64,000 bases of DNA, taken from the NCBI RefSeq assembly GCF_017939625.1, contig NZ_JAGKTC010000002.1, positions 282,416 through 346,415 on the forward strand, in the 5' to 3' direction. Shown piece by piece: positions 27,343 through 37,745 of the stretch (positions within the stretch are counted from its first letter, which is position 1; each line of letters begins with the position of its first letter). A program made the position numbers and the translations under genes. The notes beneath the pieces are model-generated. The model worked only from the letters and a program-made list of their open reading frames with translations, made no database searches and had not been told where the DNA came from. The stretch is from Pseudoxanthomonas helianthi (lineage in GTDB: Bacteria > Pseudomonadota > Gammaproteobacteria > Xanthomonadales > Xanthomonadaceae).

Positions 27343-27978
27343 ATGCGCGTCCTGATCGCCGACGACCACACCATGGTGCGCGAAAGCCTGGTCGCACTGC
27401 TGGAGGCCGGCGGCGACGTCGAAGTGGTGGCGCAGGCCGCCGACGGCATCGAAGCGCTGGAGAAGGCCCGGCTGACCCGTCCCGACGTGGTCGTCGCCGA
27501 CCTCACCATGCCGCGCCTGGGCGGGATGGAGGTGGTGCGGCGCCTGCGCGAAATGCTCCCGGGCATCAAGGTGCTGGTGCTGACCATGCACCAGGAAGAC
27601 GAATACGTGTTGCAGGCGGTGCGCGCCGGCGCTTCCGGTTACCTGGTCAAGGACAGCGCGGCCAGCGAACTGCTCGCGGCGGTGCGCAGCCTGCAGGCGG
27701 GACGCGGCTATTTCGGTCCGCAGGCGGCCAAGGCGCTGGCCGAACAGTTGCAGCACCCCGGGCGATCCGCGGCCGATCCTTACGGTAGCCTCACCTCGCG
27801 CGAACGCGAGGTATTCCACCTGATCGCCGAAGGCCAGACCACCAAGGAAATCGCGCGCAAGCTGAACATCAGCGCGAAGACCGCGGAGAACCATCGCGGC
27901 CACGTGCTGGCCAAGCTCGACATGCGCAACACCGCCGAAGTGGTGCGCTACGCCCTGCGCAAGGGTCTGCTGGACTGA
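27343..27978 (+). CDS. NarL/LuxR-type response regulator
   Basis: 211 residues; GGGAGAGAAG just before the ATG is a strong ribosome site. The receiver domain has the acidic pair Asp7-Asp8, phosphoacceptor Asp53 in VVVADLTMP, and the conserved Lys in YLVKDSA. The LuxR-type helix-turn-helix (~146-205; LTSREREVFHLIAEGQTTKEIARKLNIS, KTAENHRGHVLAKL) binds DNA as a dimer when phosphorylated. It is the output of the operon that starts at 21421. Its target promoters are not evident. Confidence 0.95.
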   Translation: MRVLIADDHTMVRESLVALLEAGGDVEVVAQAADGIEALEKARLTRPDVVVADLTMPRLGGMEVVRRLREMLPGIKVLVLTMHQEDEYVLQAVRAGASGYLVKDSAASELLAAVRSLQAGRGYFGPQAAKALAEQLQHPGRSAADPYGSLTSREREVFHLIAEGQTTKEIARKLNISAKTAENHRGHVLAKLDMRNTAEVVRYALRKGLLD

Positions 27979-27982
27979 GCGC

Positions 27983-28603
27983 ATGCCGATGACGCGCGTG
28001 TTGCTGGTCCACGGCATCTGGAACGCGAAGACATGGCTGACGCCGCTGGCCGCGCGCTTGCGCGCCGAAGGCTTCGCGCCGCAGGTGTTCGGCTACGCCA
28101 GCGTGTCCGGCGGACCCGAACAGGCGGTGCCGCGGCTGATCGAGCGCCTGCGCGCGCAGCCGGTCGAGGCGATGGTCGGGCACAGCCTCGGCGGCCTAGT
28201 TGCGCTGGAAGCCTTGCGCCAGGCGCCGGAACTGCCGGTCCGCCGGGTCGTCTGCCTCGGCTCGCCGCTGCTGGGCAGCGGCACCGCGCGCGAACTGGCC
28301 GCGCATGTCTGGGGCCCGCGCCTGTTGGGCCGCAGCGCCGACCTGCTGACGCACGGACTGGAGCGCTGGGACGGCGCCGCCGAGGTCGGCATGGTCGCCG
28401 GCAACGTGCCGAAGGGGCTGGGCCGGCTGGTGCGGCATTTCAGTGAACCTTCCGACGGCACCGTGGCCCTGGCCGAGACCCGCCTGCCGGGACTGACCGA
28501 CCATTGCGAGGTGGCGTGCAGCCATACCGGGCTGGCGTTTTCGGCCGCCGCGGCCGCGCAGGCCGCGCATTTCCTCCGCGAAGGGCGGTTCCGGCGTCCC
28601 TAG
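27983..28603 (+). CDS. Small alpha/beta hydrolase (esterase/lipase-like)
   Basis: 206 residues, start four bases after the response regulator stop; MPMTRV (27983) or MTRV (27989) are both possible. It has the alpha/beta hydrolase core: VLLVHGIWN oxyanion region, nucleophile elbow GHSLGG (Ser near residue 72), and a carboxy His in LTDHCEV or CSHTGLAF. It is short for the fold and has no signal peptide. The substrate is unknown; likely an ester or thioester. Its closeness to the regulator suggests cotranscription but not a shared job. Confidence 0.82.
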   Translation: MPMTRVLLVHGIWNAKTWLTPLAARLRAEGFAPQVFGYASVSGGPEQAVPRLIERLRAQPVEAMVGHSLGGLVALEALRQAPELPVRRVVCLGSPLLGSGTARELAAHVWGPRLLGRSADLLTHGLERWDGAAEVGMVAGNVPKGLGRLVRHFSEPSDGTVALAETRLPGLTDHCEVACSHTGLAFSAAAAAQAAHFLREGRFRRP

Positions 28604-28612
28604 GCGGCTCTC

Positions 28613-28687
28613 GTGGGAGTGGCTACACCCGCGGTCGCTTCTCGCCGGATATTGCCGGACACCCATCCGCGGCCGTGGCCGCTCCCC
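28613..28687. repeat. REP-like element, GTGGGAGCG family, diverged
   Basis: GTGGGAGTGGCTACACCCGC at the left and GCGGCCGTGGCCGCTCCC at the right form imperfect inverted arms in the gap upstream of yebC. Confidence 0.45.
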
Positions 28688-28755
28688 CCGGGCCTGCTCC
28701 TGGCGGCGGGAGATGGGGGTAAAATTCGCCGCTTCGCAGCAAATCCGGATTTCCC

Positions 28756-29487
28756 ATGGGCCGTGGCCCTTCGATCGAAGCACGCAAGAACGCCAGCGAC
28801 GCGCAGCGCGGCAAGATTTTCACCAAGATCATCCGCGAGATTTCCGTCGCCGCGCGCAGGGGCCTACCCGACCCGGCGAACAATCCCGCGCTGCGCTCGG
28901 CCATCGACAAGGGCCTGGCGATCAACATGCCCAAGGACACCATCGAGCGCGCGCTGAAGAAGGCGACCGGCGAACTCGAGGGCGTCGAATACGAGGAAAT
29001 CCGCTACGAGGGCTATGCGCCGGGCGGCGTCGCGGTGATCGTCGACTGCCTGACCGACAATCGCGTGCGCACCGTGGCCGACGTGCGCCACGCGTTCGCC
29101 AAGTTCGGCGGCAACCTCGGCACCGAAGGTTCGGTGGCCTTCATGTTCAAGAAACTGGGCGTGCTTTCGTTCGCGCCCGGCGCCGACGAAGAGAAGATCA
29201 CCGAAGCGGCGATCGACGCCGGCGCCGACGACGTGGTGGTGTATCCGGACGATGGCTCGGTCGACGTGTTGACCGCGCCGGAAGCGTTCGAAGGCGTGAA
29301 GGGCGCGATGGAAGCCGCCGGGCTGAAGGCCGACCTGGCCGAAGTGACCTTCCGTGCCGACAACGACATCGCGGTCGAGGGCGAAGCCGCCCAGCAGGTG
29401 GTGAAGCTGCTGCGCTGGCTGGAAGACATGGACGACGTGCAGAACGTCTATTCCAACGCCGAACTGGGCGCGGACGCGTACGCGTAA
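28756..29487 (+). CDS. yebC: YebC/PmpR family DNA-binding regulatory or translation factor
   Basis: 243 residues, full length. It starts [19 protein letters not shown] rather than the common MAGHSKWANIQHRKG, the form known from xanthomonads. The family core is clear: [48 protein letters not shown] in parts, [31 protein letters not shown], and the acidic loop GSVAFMFKK. Members have been described as transcription regulators, and more recently as ribosome-associated factors that relieve stalling at proline stretches. A TAAAAT -10-like sequence at 28720-28725 could be its promoter. It precedes ruvC, as in many proteobacteria. Confidence 0.95.
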   Translation: MGRGPSIEARKNASDAQRGKIFTKIIREISVAARRGLPDPANNPALRSAIDKGLAINMPKDTIERALKKATGELEGVEYEEIRYEGYAPGGVAVIVDCLTDNRVRTVADVRHAFAKFGGNLGTEGSVAFMFKKLGVLSFAPGADEEKITEAAIDAGADDVVVYPDDGSVDVLTAPEAFEGVKGAMEAAGLKADLAEVTFRADNDIAVEGEAAQQVVKLLRWLEDMDDVQNVYSNAELGADAYA

Positions 29488-29554
29488 CGTGCAGGATTCA
29501 GTCGAATGAAATCGTTGCCGTCCTTGGCGCCAATTGTGCGGCTTCGGACAGTCC

Positions 29555-29578
29555 TGCCCGGCCATCCATGGCCGGGCA
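29555..29578. terminator. Strong hairpin between yebC and ruvC
   Basis: Perfect 11-base arms TGCCCGGCCAT / ATGGCCGGGCA with a two-base loop. Only a short TT follows on the plus strand, so it may terminate weakly or stabilise the yebC mRNA end. Confidence 0.5.
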
Positions 29579-29617
29579 TTCGGGTGCGCAGCGTGCGCCT
29601 TGAAGGCGCGCGCTAGC

Positions 29618-30142
29618 ATGCGCACCCGAATCCTCGGCATCGACCCCGGTTCGCAAAGGACCGGTATTGGCATCATCGACGTCGATGCGGCCGGGCGGAC
29701 CCATCACGTCTATCATGCGCCGCTGGTGCTATTGGGGGCGGAGGATTTTCCCCGGCGCCTGAAGCTGCTGTTGCAGGGCCTGTCCGAAATCATCGAGACC
29801 TGGAGGCCGCAGGAAGTGGCGATCGAAAAAGTGTTCATGGCGCGCAATCCCGATTCGGCGCTGAAGCTGGGCCAGGCCCGCGGCGCGGCGATGAGCGCGG
29901 TGGTGCTGCGCGACCTGCCGGTGCACGAATACGCGGCCAAGGAAATCAAGCTGGCGGTGGTCGGGCGCGGCGGCGCGGAGAAGGCGCAGATCCAGCACAT
30001 GGTCGGGATCATGCTGAACCTGAAGGGCAAGCTGCAGGCCGACGCCGCCGACGCGCTGGCGGTGGCCATCACCCACGCGCACGTGCGCGCGACCGCCAAC
30101 CGCATCGGCGTCGATGTGCGCGCCGCATGGAGCCGCAAATGA
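29618..30142 (+). CDS. ruvC: Holliday junction resolvase RuvC
   Basis: 174 residues from the ATG at 29618. RuvC cuts Holliday junctions symmetrically during recombination, working with RuvAB. The four acidic metal ligands are present: Asp7 in [12 protein letters not shown], Glu in [23 protein letters not shown], and two Asp in [13 protein letters not shown]. It is the first of the ruv genes here; a REP element separates it from ruvA. Confidence 0.97.
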   Translation: MRTRILGIDPGSQRTGIGIIDVDAAGRTHHVYHAPLVLLGAEDFPRRLKLLLQGLSEIIETWRPQEVAIEKVFMARNPDSALKLGQARGAAMSAVVLRDLPVHEYAAKEIKLAVVGRGGAEKAQIQHMVGIMLNLKGKLQADAADALAVAITHAHVRATANRIGVDVRAAWSRK

Positions 30143-30161
30143 GCGGCGCGCTTTCGTTTTT

Positions 30162-30296
30162 CCTTCTCCCACCGGGAGAAGGTGGCGCGAAGCGACGGAT
30201 GAGGGCGGAAGACTCGCTCGCCAAGCGAACCGCCTCGCGCATGCAAGCTCACGCCCTCATCCGCCCTTCGGGCACCTTCTCCCGGCGGGAGAAGGG
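30162..30296. repeat. Inverted repeat element between ruvC and ruvA
   Basis: Left part 30162-30206 (CCTTCTCCCACCGGGAGAAGG then a GATGAGGGC tail) and right part 30253-30296 (GCCCTCATCC, then CACCTTCTCCCGGCGGGAGAAGG) are imperfect inverted copies. Each arm is itself a hairpin. The right arm runs into the Shine-Dalgarno region of ruvA. Confidence 0.75.
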
Positions 30297-30308
30297 AGAA
30301 GCAAGATC

Positions 30309-30893
30309 ATGATCGGTCGTCTGCGCGGCATCCTCGCCTTCAAGTCGCCGCCGTGGCTGGTGATCGACGTCGGCGGCGTCGGTTACGAACTGGAGGCGCC
30401 GATGAGCACCTTCTACGACCTGCCCGACCTGGGCCGCGAGGTCACCCTGTTCACCCATTACGCGCAAAAGGAAGACAGCGTGTCGCTGTACGGCTTCCTG
30501 CGCGAAGGCGAGCGCCGCCTGTTCCGCGACGTGCAGCGGGTCAGCGGCATCGGCTCGAAGATCGCGCTGGCCGTGCTGTCCGGGGTCAGCGTCGAGGAGT
30601 TCGCCCGCCTGGTGCAGGCCGGCGACGTCACCGCGCTGACCCGCATCCCCGGCATCGGCAAGAAAACCGCCGAGCGCATGGTCGTGGAACTGCGCGACCG
30701 CGCCGCCGACCTGGGCGGTGCGCCGATCGGTTCGACCCAGTTGCCTGCGGATCCGCAATCCGAGGCGACCATCGCCCTGCAGCAGCTCGGCTACAAGCCG
30801 GCCGAAGCCGCGCGCATGGCGCGCGACGCCACCGCAGCCGGCGACGACGCCGCCACGATCATCCGCAAGGCGCTGCAGTCGGCGCTGCGCTGA
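30309..30893 (+). CDS. ruvA: Holliday junction branch-migration protein RuvA
   Basis: 194 residues. RuvA binds four-way junctions as a tetramer and loads RuvB. The OB fold ([28 protein letters not shown]), the two helix-hairpin-helix motifs ([31 protein letters not shown]) and the carboxy UBA-like domain that contacts RuvB ([19 protein letters not shown]) are all visible. The ribosome site GGGAGAAG lies at the edge of the repeat element upstream. Confidence 0.97.
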   Translation: MIGRLRGILAFKSPPWLVIDVGGVGYELEAPMSTFYDLPDLGREVTLFTHYAQKEDSVSLYGFLREGERRLFRDVQRVSGIGSKIALAVLSGVSVEEFARLVQAGDVTALTRIPGIGKKTAERMVVELRDRAADLGGAPIGSTQLPADPQSEATIALQQLGYKPAEAARMARDATAAGDDAATIIRKALQSALR

Positions 30894-30924
30894 GTCCGCA
30901 TTCCGCTTTCCGTCCGGAACATCC

Positions 30925-32829
30925 ATGTCCAACGCGAACCACTCCGACAACCATGGCCACGGCAAGATCGGCCTGACCGGCCTGATCGTCGGTGCGATCG
31001 GCGTCGTCTTCGGCGACATCGGCACCAGCCCGCTGTACACGATCAAGGAAGCCTTCCTGCCGCATTACGGGCTGGACGCGAGCAATCCGGCGGAAGTGCT
31101 GGGCCTGCTGTCGCTGATCTTCTGGGCGTTGATGATCATGGTCACGCTGAAGTACGTGGCCATCATCATGCGCGCCGACAACGACGGCGAAGGCGGCATC
31201 ATGGCGCTGATGTCGCTGGCGCAGCGCACGCTGCCGAAGGGCAGCCGCGGTGCGTACGCGGTCGGCATCCTCGGCATCTTCGGCGCATCGCTGTTCTTCG
31301 GCGACAGCGTGATCACCCCGCCGGTGTCGGTGCTGGGCGCGCTGGAGGGCATCGAGGTCGCCGCGCCGCAGCTGCATGCCTGGATCGTGCCGCTCGCTGT
31401 GGTGATCATGCTGGTGCTGTTCGGCAGCCAGCGCTTCGGCACCGAGAAGGTCGGCAAGATCTTCGGCCCGATCACCCTGGTCTGGTTCCTCGCCATCGCC
31501 GCGCTGGGCGTGCTCAACATCCGCCACAACCCGGACGTGGTCCAGGCGCTCAACCCGTGGTGGGGCGTGAACTTCTTCATGGCGCACGGCTGGCACGGCA
31601 TCTTCATCCTCGGCGCGGTGGTGCTGGCGGTGACCGGCGGCGAGGCGCTGTACGCCGACATGGGCCACTTCGGCAAGCAGCCGATCCGTTACGCGTGGTA
31701 CACCGTGGTGCTGCCGGCGCTGATGCTCAACTACCTGGGGCAGGGCGCTTTGGTGCTGGAGAACCCGCAGGCGGTGCAGAACCCGTTCTACATCGGCGTG
31801 CCCGACTGGGCGCAATGGCCGATGATCGCGCTGGCGACGATGGCGGCGATCATCGCCTCGCAAGCGGTGATCACCGGCGCGTTCTCGGTGTCGCGGCAGG
31901 CGATGCAGCTGGGCTACATCCCGCGCATGCTGGTCCGGCACACCTCGAAGGAAACCATCGGCCAGATCTACGTACCCGGGATCAACTGGCTGATGATGGT
32001 CACGGTGATCGCCCTGGTGTTGGCGTTCCGCAGTTCGACCAACCTGGCCTCGGCCTACGGCGTGTCGGTATCGGGCACCATGCTGATCGATACCTTGCTG
32101 CTGGCGTTGCTGGCGAAGTCCATGTGGACCCGCGCGCGCTGGTGGGTGTTGCCGGTGTGCGCGGTGGTCGTGATCATCGACCTCGGCTTCCTGGTCGCCA
32201 ATGGCGCCAAGTTCTTCCACGGCGCGTGGTTCCCGATCGCCCTGGGCGTGATCGTGTTCACCGTGCTGCGCACCTGGCGCCGCGGCCGCGAACTGTTGCA
32301 CGAGGAAGTGCGCAAGGAAGGCATCCAGCTCGACGTGTTCCTGCCTGGCCTGATGCTGGCGCCGCCGGTGCGGGTGCCGGGCACGGCGGTGTTCATGACG
32401 GCGGACAAGGACGTGGTGCCGCATGCGCTGCTGCACAACCTGAAGCACAACAAGGTGCTGCACGAGCGCAACGTGTTCCTGACCGTGGAAACGCTGAACG
32501 TTCCCTACGCGCCACATGGGAAGCAGCTGAAGATCGACGCGATTGGCGACGAGTTCTACCGCGTGGTGATCAAGTTCGGCTTCATGGAGACGCCGGACGT
32601 GCCGCAGGCGCTGATGCGCAGCTGCGACCGCGGCGGCACCTATTTCGATCCGATGGAAACCACGTATTTCGCCAGCCGCGAGACCATCGTCGCCAGCGCG
32701 CACCGCGGCATGCCGGTGTGGCGCGACAAGCTGTTCGCCACGATGCACCGCAATGCCGCGCCGGCGACGGTGTTCTTCCGCATTCCCGGCAACCGGCTGG
32801 TCGAACTGGGCGCGCAGGTCGAGATCTGA
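30925..32829 (+). CDS. kup: Low-affinity potassium uptake protein Kup
   Basis: 634 residues, near the 622 of E. coli Kup. An inner-membrane K+/H+ symporter with about twelve helices in the first ~450 residues. Family motifs: [59 protein letters not shown] and [21 protein letters not shown]. The carboxy ~180 residues are cytoplasmic ([25 protein letters not shown]). It starts 31 bases after ruvA and lies inside the ruv cluster, an arrangement also known in xanthomonads. Confidence 0.96.
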   Translation: MSNANHSDNHGHGKIGLTGLIVGAIGVVFGDIGTSPLYTIKEAFLPHYGLDASNPAEVLGLLSLIFWALMIMVTLKYVAIIMRADNDGEGGIMALMSLAQRTLPKGSRGAYAVGILGIFGASLFFGDSVITPPVSVLGALEGIEVAAPQLHAWIVPLAVVIMLVLFGSQRFGTEKVGKIFGPITLVWFLAIAALGVLNIRHNPDVVQALNPWWGVNFFMAHGWHGIFILGAVVLAVTGGEALYADMGHFGKQPIRYAWYTVVLPALMLNYLGQGALVLENPQAVQNPFYIGVPDWAQWPMIALATMAAIIASQAVITGAFSVSRQAMQLGYIPRMLVRHTSKETIGQIYVPGINWLMMVTVIALVLAFRSSTNLASAYGVSVSGTMLIDTLLLALLAKSMWTRARWWVLPVCAVVVIIDLGFLVANGAKFFHGAWFPIALGVIVFTVLRTWRRGRELLHEEVRKEGIQLDVFLPGLMLAPPVRVPGTAVFMTADKDVVPHALLHNLKHNKVLHERNVFLTVETLNVPYAPHGKQLKIDAIGDEFYRVVIKFGFMETPDVPQALMRSCDRGGTYFDPMETTYFASRETIVASAHRGMPVWRDKLFATMHRNAAPATVFFRIPGNRLVELGAQVEI

Positions 32830-32895
32830 CCGGCGGGACGCTGCGTTGCCACGGCCGGGGCTGAAAAGTCCCGGCGCGATCCGCAAGATGGCGGC

Positions 32896-33909
<1,014 letters not shown>

Positions 33910-33947
33910 AGGTTTGAGGCGCCGTCGGCCCGTGCGAACATAGGGCC

Positions 33948-34979
33948 ATGACCGACGACCGCCTGATTTCCGCTGGCGCCACCCGCGAGGACGATCTTGC
34001 CGAGGCCAGCATCCGGCCGAAGAAGCTGGACGAATACCTCGGCCAGCAGCCGGTGCGCGAGCAGCTGGGCATCTACATCGAGGCGGCCAAGGGCCGCGGC
34101 GAGGCGCTGGACCACGTGCTGATCTTCGGTCCGCCGGGACTGGGCAAGACCACGCTGAGCCACGTCATCGCCAACGAACTGGGCGTGAACCTGCGCGTCA
34201 CTTCCGGCCCGGTGATCGAGAAGGCCGGCGACCTGGCCGCGCTGCTGACCAACCTTCAGCCGCACGACGTGCTGTTCGTCGACGAGATCCACCGCCTGTC
34301 CCCTGTGGTCGAGGAAGTGCTGTACCCGGCGATGGAAGACTTCCAGATCGACATCATGATCGGCGAAGGCCCGGCCGCGCGTTCGATCAAGCTGGACCTG
34401 CCGCCGTTCACCCTGATCGGCGCGACCACCCGGGCCGGCCTGCTGACCGCGCCGCTGCGCGACCGTTTCGGCATCGTGCAACGCCTCGAGTTCTATTCGC
34501 CGGACGAACTGACCCGCATCGTGCAGCGTTCGGCGCGCATCCTCGGCATCGACTGCGCCGCCGAAGGCGCGGTGGAAATCGCCAGGCGCTCGCGCGGCAC
34601 CCCGCGCATCGCCAACCGCCTGCTGCGCCGCGTGCGCGATTACGCGCAGGTCAGGGCGGGCGGCGCCATCGGCCACGACGTGGCCCACGCGGCGATGCAG
34701 ATGCTGAAGGTCGATCCGGAAGGCTTCGACGAACTCGATCGCCGCCTGCTGCGCATGATCATCGACAACTTCGACGGCGGACCGGTCGGCGTCGAATCGC
34801 TGGCCGCGGCGCTGAGCGAGGAGCGGGGCACGCTGGAAGACGTGGTCGAACCGTACCTGATCCAGCAGGGCTTCCTGGTGCGCACCGCGCGCGGACGCAT
34901 TGCCACGCGCAAGGCCTACCTGCACCTGGGCCTGGAGCCGAAGCGCGATGCGACCGGGGTGACGGAGAACCTGTTTTGA
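33948..34979 (+). CDS. ruvB: Holliday junction helicase motor RuvB
   Basis: 343 residues. AAA+ ATPase that drives branch migration with RuvA. Walker [10 protein letters not shown], Walker B FVDEIHRL, sensor 1 [10 protein letters not shown], arginine-finger region [15 protein letters not shown], and the winged-helix carboxy domain ([20 protein letters not shown]). The stop TGA overlaps the TTG start of ybgC. Confidence 0.98.
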   Translation: MTDDRLISAGATREDDLAEASIRPKKLDEYLGQQPVREQLGIYIEAAKGRGEALDHVLIFGPPGLGKTTLSHVIANELGVNLRVTSGPVIEKAGDLAALLTNLQPHDVLFVDEIHRLSPVVEEVLYPAMEDFQIDIMIGEGPAARSIKLDLPPFTLIGATTRAGLLTAPLRDRFGIVQRLEFYSPDELTRIVQRSARILGIDCAAEGAVEIARRSRGTPRIANRLLRRVRDYAQVRAGGAIGHDVAHAAMQMLKVDPEGFDELDRRLLRMIIDNFDGGPVGVESLAAALSEERGTLEDVVEPYLIQQGFLVRTARGRIATRKAYLHLGLEPKRDATGVTENLF

Positions 34980-35404
34980 GCATTGCCCCCGTGTTCAGTA
35001 TCCCGACACGCGTGTATTGGGAAGATACCGATGCCGGCGGCGTGGTCTACCACGCGCAATACGTCGCCTTCCTCGAGCGTGCCCGCACCGAATGGCTGCG
35101 CGCGCAAGGGCACGGGCAGGAACTATTGCGCCAGAACCACGATCTGGTATTCGCGGTGCGGGCGATGCAACTGGATTTCCTGCGCCCGGCGCGGCTGGAC
35201 GACCTGCTCGACATCGGCGTGCGGGTAATCCGGTGCAAGCGCGCCAGCGTGACCTTCGCGCAAACCATCGCGCGCGGCGGCGAAACGTTGCTGGGCGCGG
35301 AAGTGCGGGTGGCCGCACTGAAGGCGTCGACGTTCACGCCGGTCGCGTTGCCCGACGCTTTGTACCAGGAGTTCAAGGCGCTGGAACCTTCCCCCACCGA
35401 GTAA
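34976..35404 (+). CDS. ybgC: Tol-Pal-associated acyl-CoA thioesterase YbgC
   Basis: 142 residues from a TTG at 34976 that overlaps the ruvB stop (TTGA); a GTG at 34991 is the only other nearby in-frame start. Hot-dog fold thioesterase with the signature [18 protein letters not shown] (catalytic Asp in EDTD) and [11 protein letters not shown]. YbgC hydrolyses short acyl-CoAs and is linked to phospholipid metabolism at the inner membrane. It heads the tol-pal operon as in most proteobacteria. Confidence 0.93.
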   Translation: MSIAPVFSIPTRVYWEDTDAGGVVYHAQYVAFLERARTEWLRAQGHGQELLRQNHDLVFAVRAMQLDFLRPARLDDLLDIGVRVIRCKRASVTFAQTIARGGETLLGAEVRVAALKASTFTPVALPDALYQEFKALEPSPTE

Positions 35405-35435
35405 CGCCGCAAGCTCGAGGAAACCCAAGGAACAC

Positions 35436-36212
35436 ATGATGATCGCAACGATTCCCGCCCTGCTGGCCGTCGTCACCGAAGCGCTGCCGCAGGACGTGAG
35501 CCAGGCCGCCAACGCTGCCGCGCCCGCCGCCCACAACAGCATCAACTACCTGAAGCTGCTGGCCAACGCCAGCCTGCCGGTACAGTTGATCGTGCTGTTG
35601 CTGCTGCTGGGGTCGCTGATCAGCTGGGTGATCATCTTCCGCAAGGCGCGGGTGTTCTCGCGCGCCAACCGCGACGCCGACGATTTCGAGAACCGCTTCT
35701 GGTCCGGCGCCGAACTGAACAAGCTGTACGCATCGGCCAGCGAACGCGGCCGCGTGCCGACCGGCCTGGAGTCGGTATTCGAGGCCGGCTTCCGCGAATT
35801 CGCCCGCCTGCGCGACAAGCGCAAGCTGGACGGCCGCGCGCAACTGGAAGGCGCGCAGCGCGCGATGCGCGTGGCCTACTCGCGCGAAGTCGACCGGCTG
35901 GAACGCAACCTCGAACTGCTCGCCAACATCGGTTCCACCGCGCCGTACGTCGGCCTGGTCGGCACCGTCTTCGGCATCATGGTGACGATGCACGACATGC
36001 TCAGCAGCGGCCAGGCCGCGGGCATCGCCTCGGTCGCGCCGGGCATTTCAGAAGCATTGTTCGCCACCGCCATCGGCCTGTTCGTCGCGATCCCCGCGGT
36101 ATGGGCCTACAACCGTTTCACCACCCGGGTGGAACGCCTGGCGGTGCGCTTCGAGGCCTTCGCCGAGGAATTCAGCTCGATCCTGCAGCGCCAGGCCTCG
36201 GCCGACGAATGA
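35436..36212 (+). CDS. tolQ: Tol-Pal system protein TolQ
   Basis: 258 residues; AAGGAA before the ATG. Inner-membrane proton channel subunit of the TolQRA motor, homologous to ExbB and MotA. Three membrane helices: ~48-68 (LPVQLIVLLLLLGSLISWVI), then ~165-190 (LLANIGSTAPYVGLVGTVFGIM) and ~205-230 (GISEALFATAIGLFVAIPAVWAYN). The MotA/ExbB signature GLVGTVFGIM and ALFATAIGLFVAIPA are intact. Confidence 0.97.
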   Translation: MMIATIPALLAVVTEALPQDVSQAANAAAPAAHNSINYLKLLANASLPVQLIVLLLLLGSLISWVIIFRKARVFSRANRDADDFENRFWSGAELNKLYASASERGRVPTGLESVFEAGFREFARLRDKRKLDGRAQLEGAQRAMRVAYSREVDRLERNLELLANIGSTAPYVGLVGTVFGIMVTMHDMLSSGQAAGIASVAPGISEALFATAIGLFVAIPAVWAYNRFTTRVERLAVRFEAFAEEFSSILQRQASADE

Positions 36213-36222
36213 GGAGGCGCCC

Positions 36223-36654
36223 ATGACCGCCGCCATCTTCCATCGCAAGCGCCGCAAGCTGAAATCCGAAATCAACGTCGTGCCGTACATCGACGTGATG
36301 CTGGTGCTGCTGATCATCTTCATGGTGACCGCGCCGCTGCTGACCCTGTCGGTCGACGTCAAGCTGCCGTCCTCGACCGCGAAGGCGCTCGACAACAAGC
36401 AGGAACCGGTGATCGTCATCGCCTACCCGGACGGCCGCCTCGGCCTGCAGTTGCCCGGCGACAAGCAGCCGCGCGTCGTCGACAACGCGCAACTCGCCGA
36501 GCAACTGGCGCCGATCAAGGCGCAGCAGGGCGAAGACCTGCGCGTGCTGCTGGCCGGCGAGGCCGATGCGCCGTACCAGCGCGTGATCGACGCGACCGAA
36601 GCCCTGCGCAAGGCGCGGGTGACCAACGTCGTACTGTGGACCAATGCACGCTGA
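36223..36654 (+). CDS. tolR: Tol-Pal system protein TolR
   Basis: 143 residues; GAGGAG ribosome site overlaps the end of tolQ. Single membrane helix with the essential Asp in VVPYIDVMLVLLIIFMVTAPLL, the proton-carrying residue of the ExbD/TolR family. The periplasmic domain follows. The last 11 bases overlap tolA. Confidence 0.97.
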   Translation: MTAAIFHRKRRKLKSEINVVPYIDVMLVLLIIFMVTAPLLTLSVDVKLPSSTAKALDNKQEPVIVIAYPDGRLGLQLPGDKQPRVVDNAQLAEQLAPIKAQQGEDLRVLLAGEADAPYQRVIDATEALRKARVTNVVLWTNAR

Positions 36655-37651
36655 AACGCTCTCGCGCGGCGGTCACGCCGCTTCCGACGAAGGACTGGGC
36701 AAGCCGTTCGTCTTCGCTCTGGGCCTGCATGTGTTGCTGGTCCTGCTGCTGTGGCTGTCGTCGTGGCTGACCTGGAACCACGACCTTTCCGCCGCCGGCA
36801 ACGGCACCGCGATCGAAGCGACGATGGACACCTCGGCCGCCGAGAACCGTGCCGTGCAGCGCGCGCTGAAGCAGGAACCCGAACCGCTGCCGCAGCCGGT
36901 CGAACAGGCCGCGGAAGAAGAAACCGTGCCGCCGCCGCAACCGCTTCCCGAGCCGCGTCCGCAGGACGCGCCGACCCAGCAGCAGGTGCAGGCGCAGGAA
37001 CGCATCCCGGTACCCGATACCAAGGACCAGGACGAAGCGCGCGCCGATGCGATCGCGCAGGAAAAGCTGAAGCAGGAACAGGAAGCCAAGCGCCGCCAGG
37101 AACAGATCGACCTGACCGAGCGCAAGCGGGTCGAGGAAGCCGAGCAGCAGCGTCGCCTCGCCGCGCAGCAGGCCGAAGCGGACAAGCAGGCCAAGCTCGC
37201 CGAGATCCGTCGCCAGCGCGCGGCGCTGGACAAGCAGAAGTCGCTGGCCGAACAGAAATTGCGCCAACTGGCCGATGCGCGCGCCACCCAGGCGTCGTCG
37301 GCGGCCGAAGCCGCGGCGCGCGCCGATGCCGGTGCAAGCGCGCCGGCCGGGCAGGGCGGCACCGACGACGGCCTGCTGGCCAAGTACGTCGCCGCGATCC
37401 AGCAAGCGGTCAGCAATCAGTGGACTCGCCCGGAATCGGTGCCCTTGGGTACCCGCTGCCGGGTCATCATCCGGCAATTGCCGGGCGGCAACGTGATGAG
37501 CGCCGAAGTCCAGCCGGGCTGTCCGATGGACCAGGCCGGACAGGACTCGCTGGAGCGCGCCGTGCTGAAGGCCCAGCCCTTGCCGTACCGCGGTTTCGAG
37601 ACCGTGTTCAATCGCCAGTTGAACTTCAATTTCGTCGCGCAGGACCGTTGA
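36644..37651 (+). CDS. tolA: Tol-Pal system protein TolA
   Basis: 335 residues. One amino-terminal membrane helix (FVFALGLHVLLVLLLWLSSWL), a long Gln/Glu/Lys/Ala-rich helical rod (~60-240) spanning the periplasm, and a carboxy TolA/TonB-like domain (~245-335; YVAAIQQAVSNQWTRPESV, CRVIIRQLPGGNVMSAEV, LNFNFV). TolA transmits energy from TolQR to Pal and TolB at the division site. It starts inside the tolR end, so translation is coupled. Confidence 0.93.
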   Translation: MHAETLSRGGHAASDEGLGKPFVFALGLHVLLVLLLWLSSWLTWNHDLSAAGNGTAIEATMDTSAAENRAVQRALKQEPEPLPQPVEQAAEEETVPPPQPLPEPRPQDAPTQQQVQAQERIPVPDTKDQDEARADAIAQEKLKQEQEAKRRQEQIDLTERKRVEEAEQQRRLAAQQAEADKQAKLAEIRRQRAALDKQKSLAEQKLRQLADARATQASSAAEAAARADAGASAPAGQGGTDDGLLAKYVAAIQQAVSNQWTRPESVPLGTRCRVIIRQLPGGNVMSAEVQPGCPMDQAGQDSLERAVLKAQPLPYRGFETVFNRQLNFNFVAQDR

Positions 37652-37745
37652 CCGGCACGGGTTCACGCCCGCTTCTGTTCACGATTGCGAAACTGTTCAC
37701 CTTCAGGCTGGTATCCCTCCCCCGTTTCCAACGACCGACGTGCCC

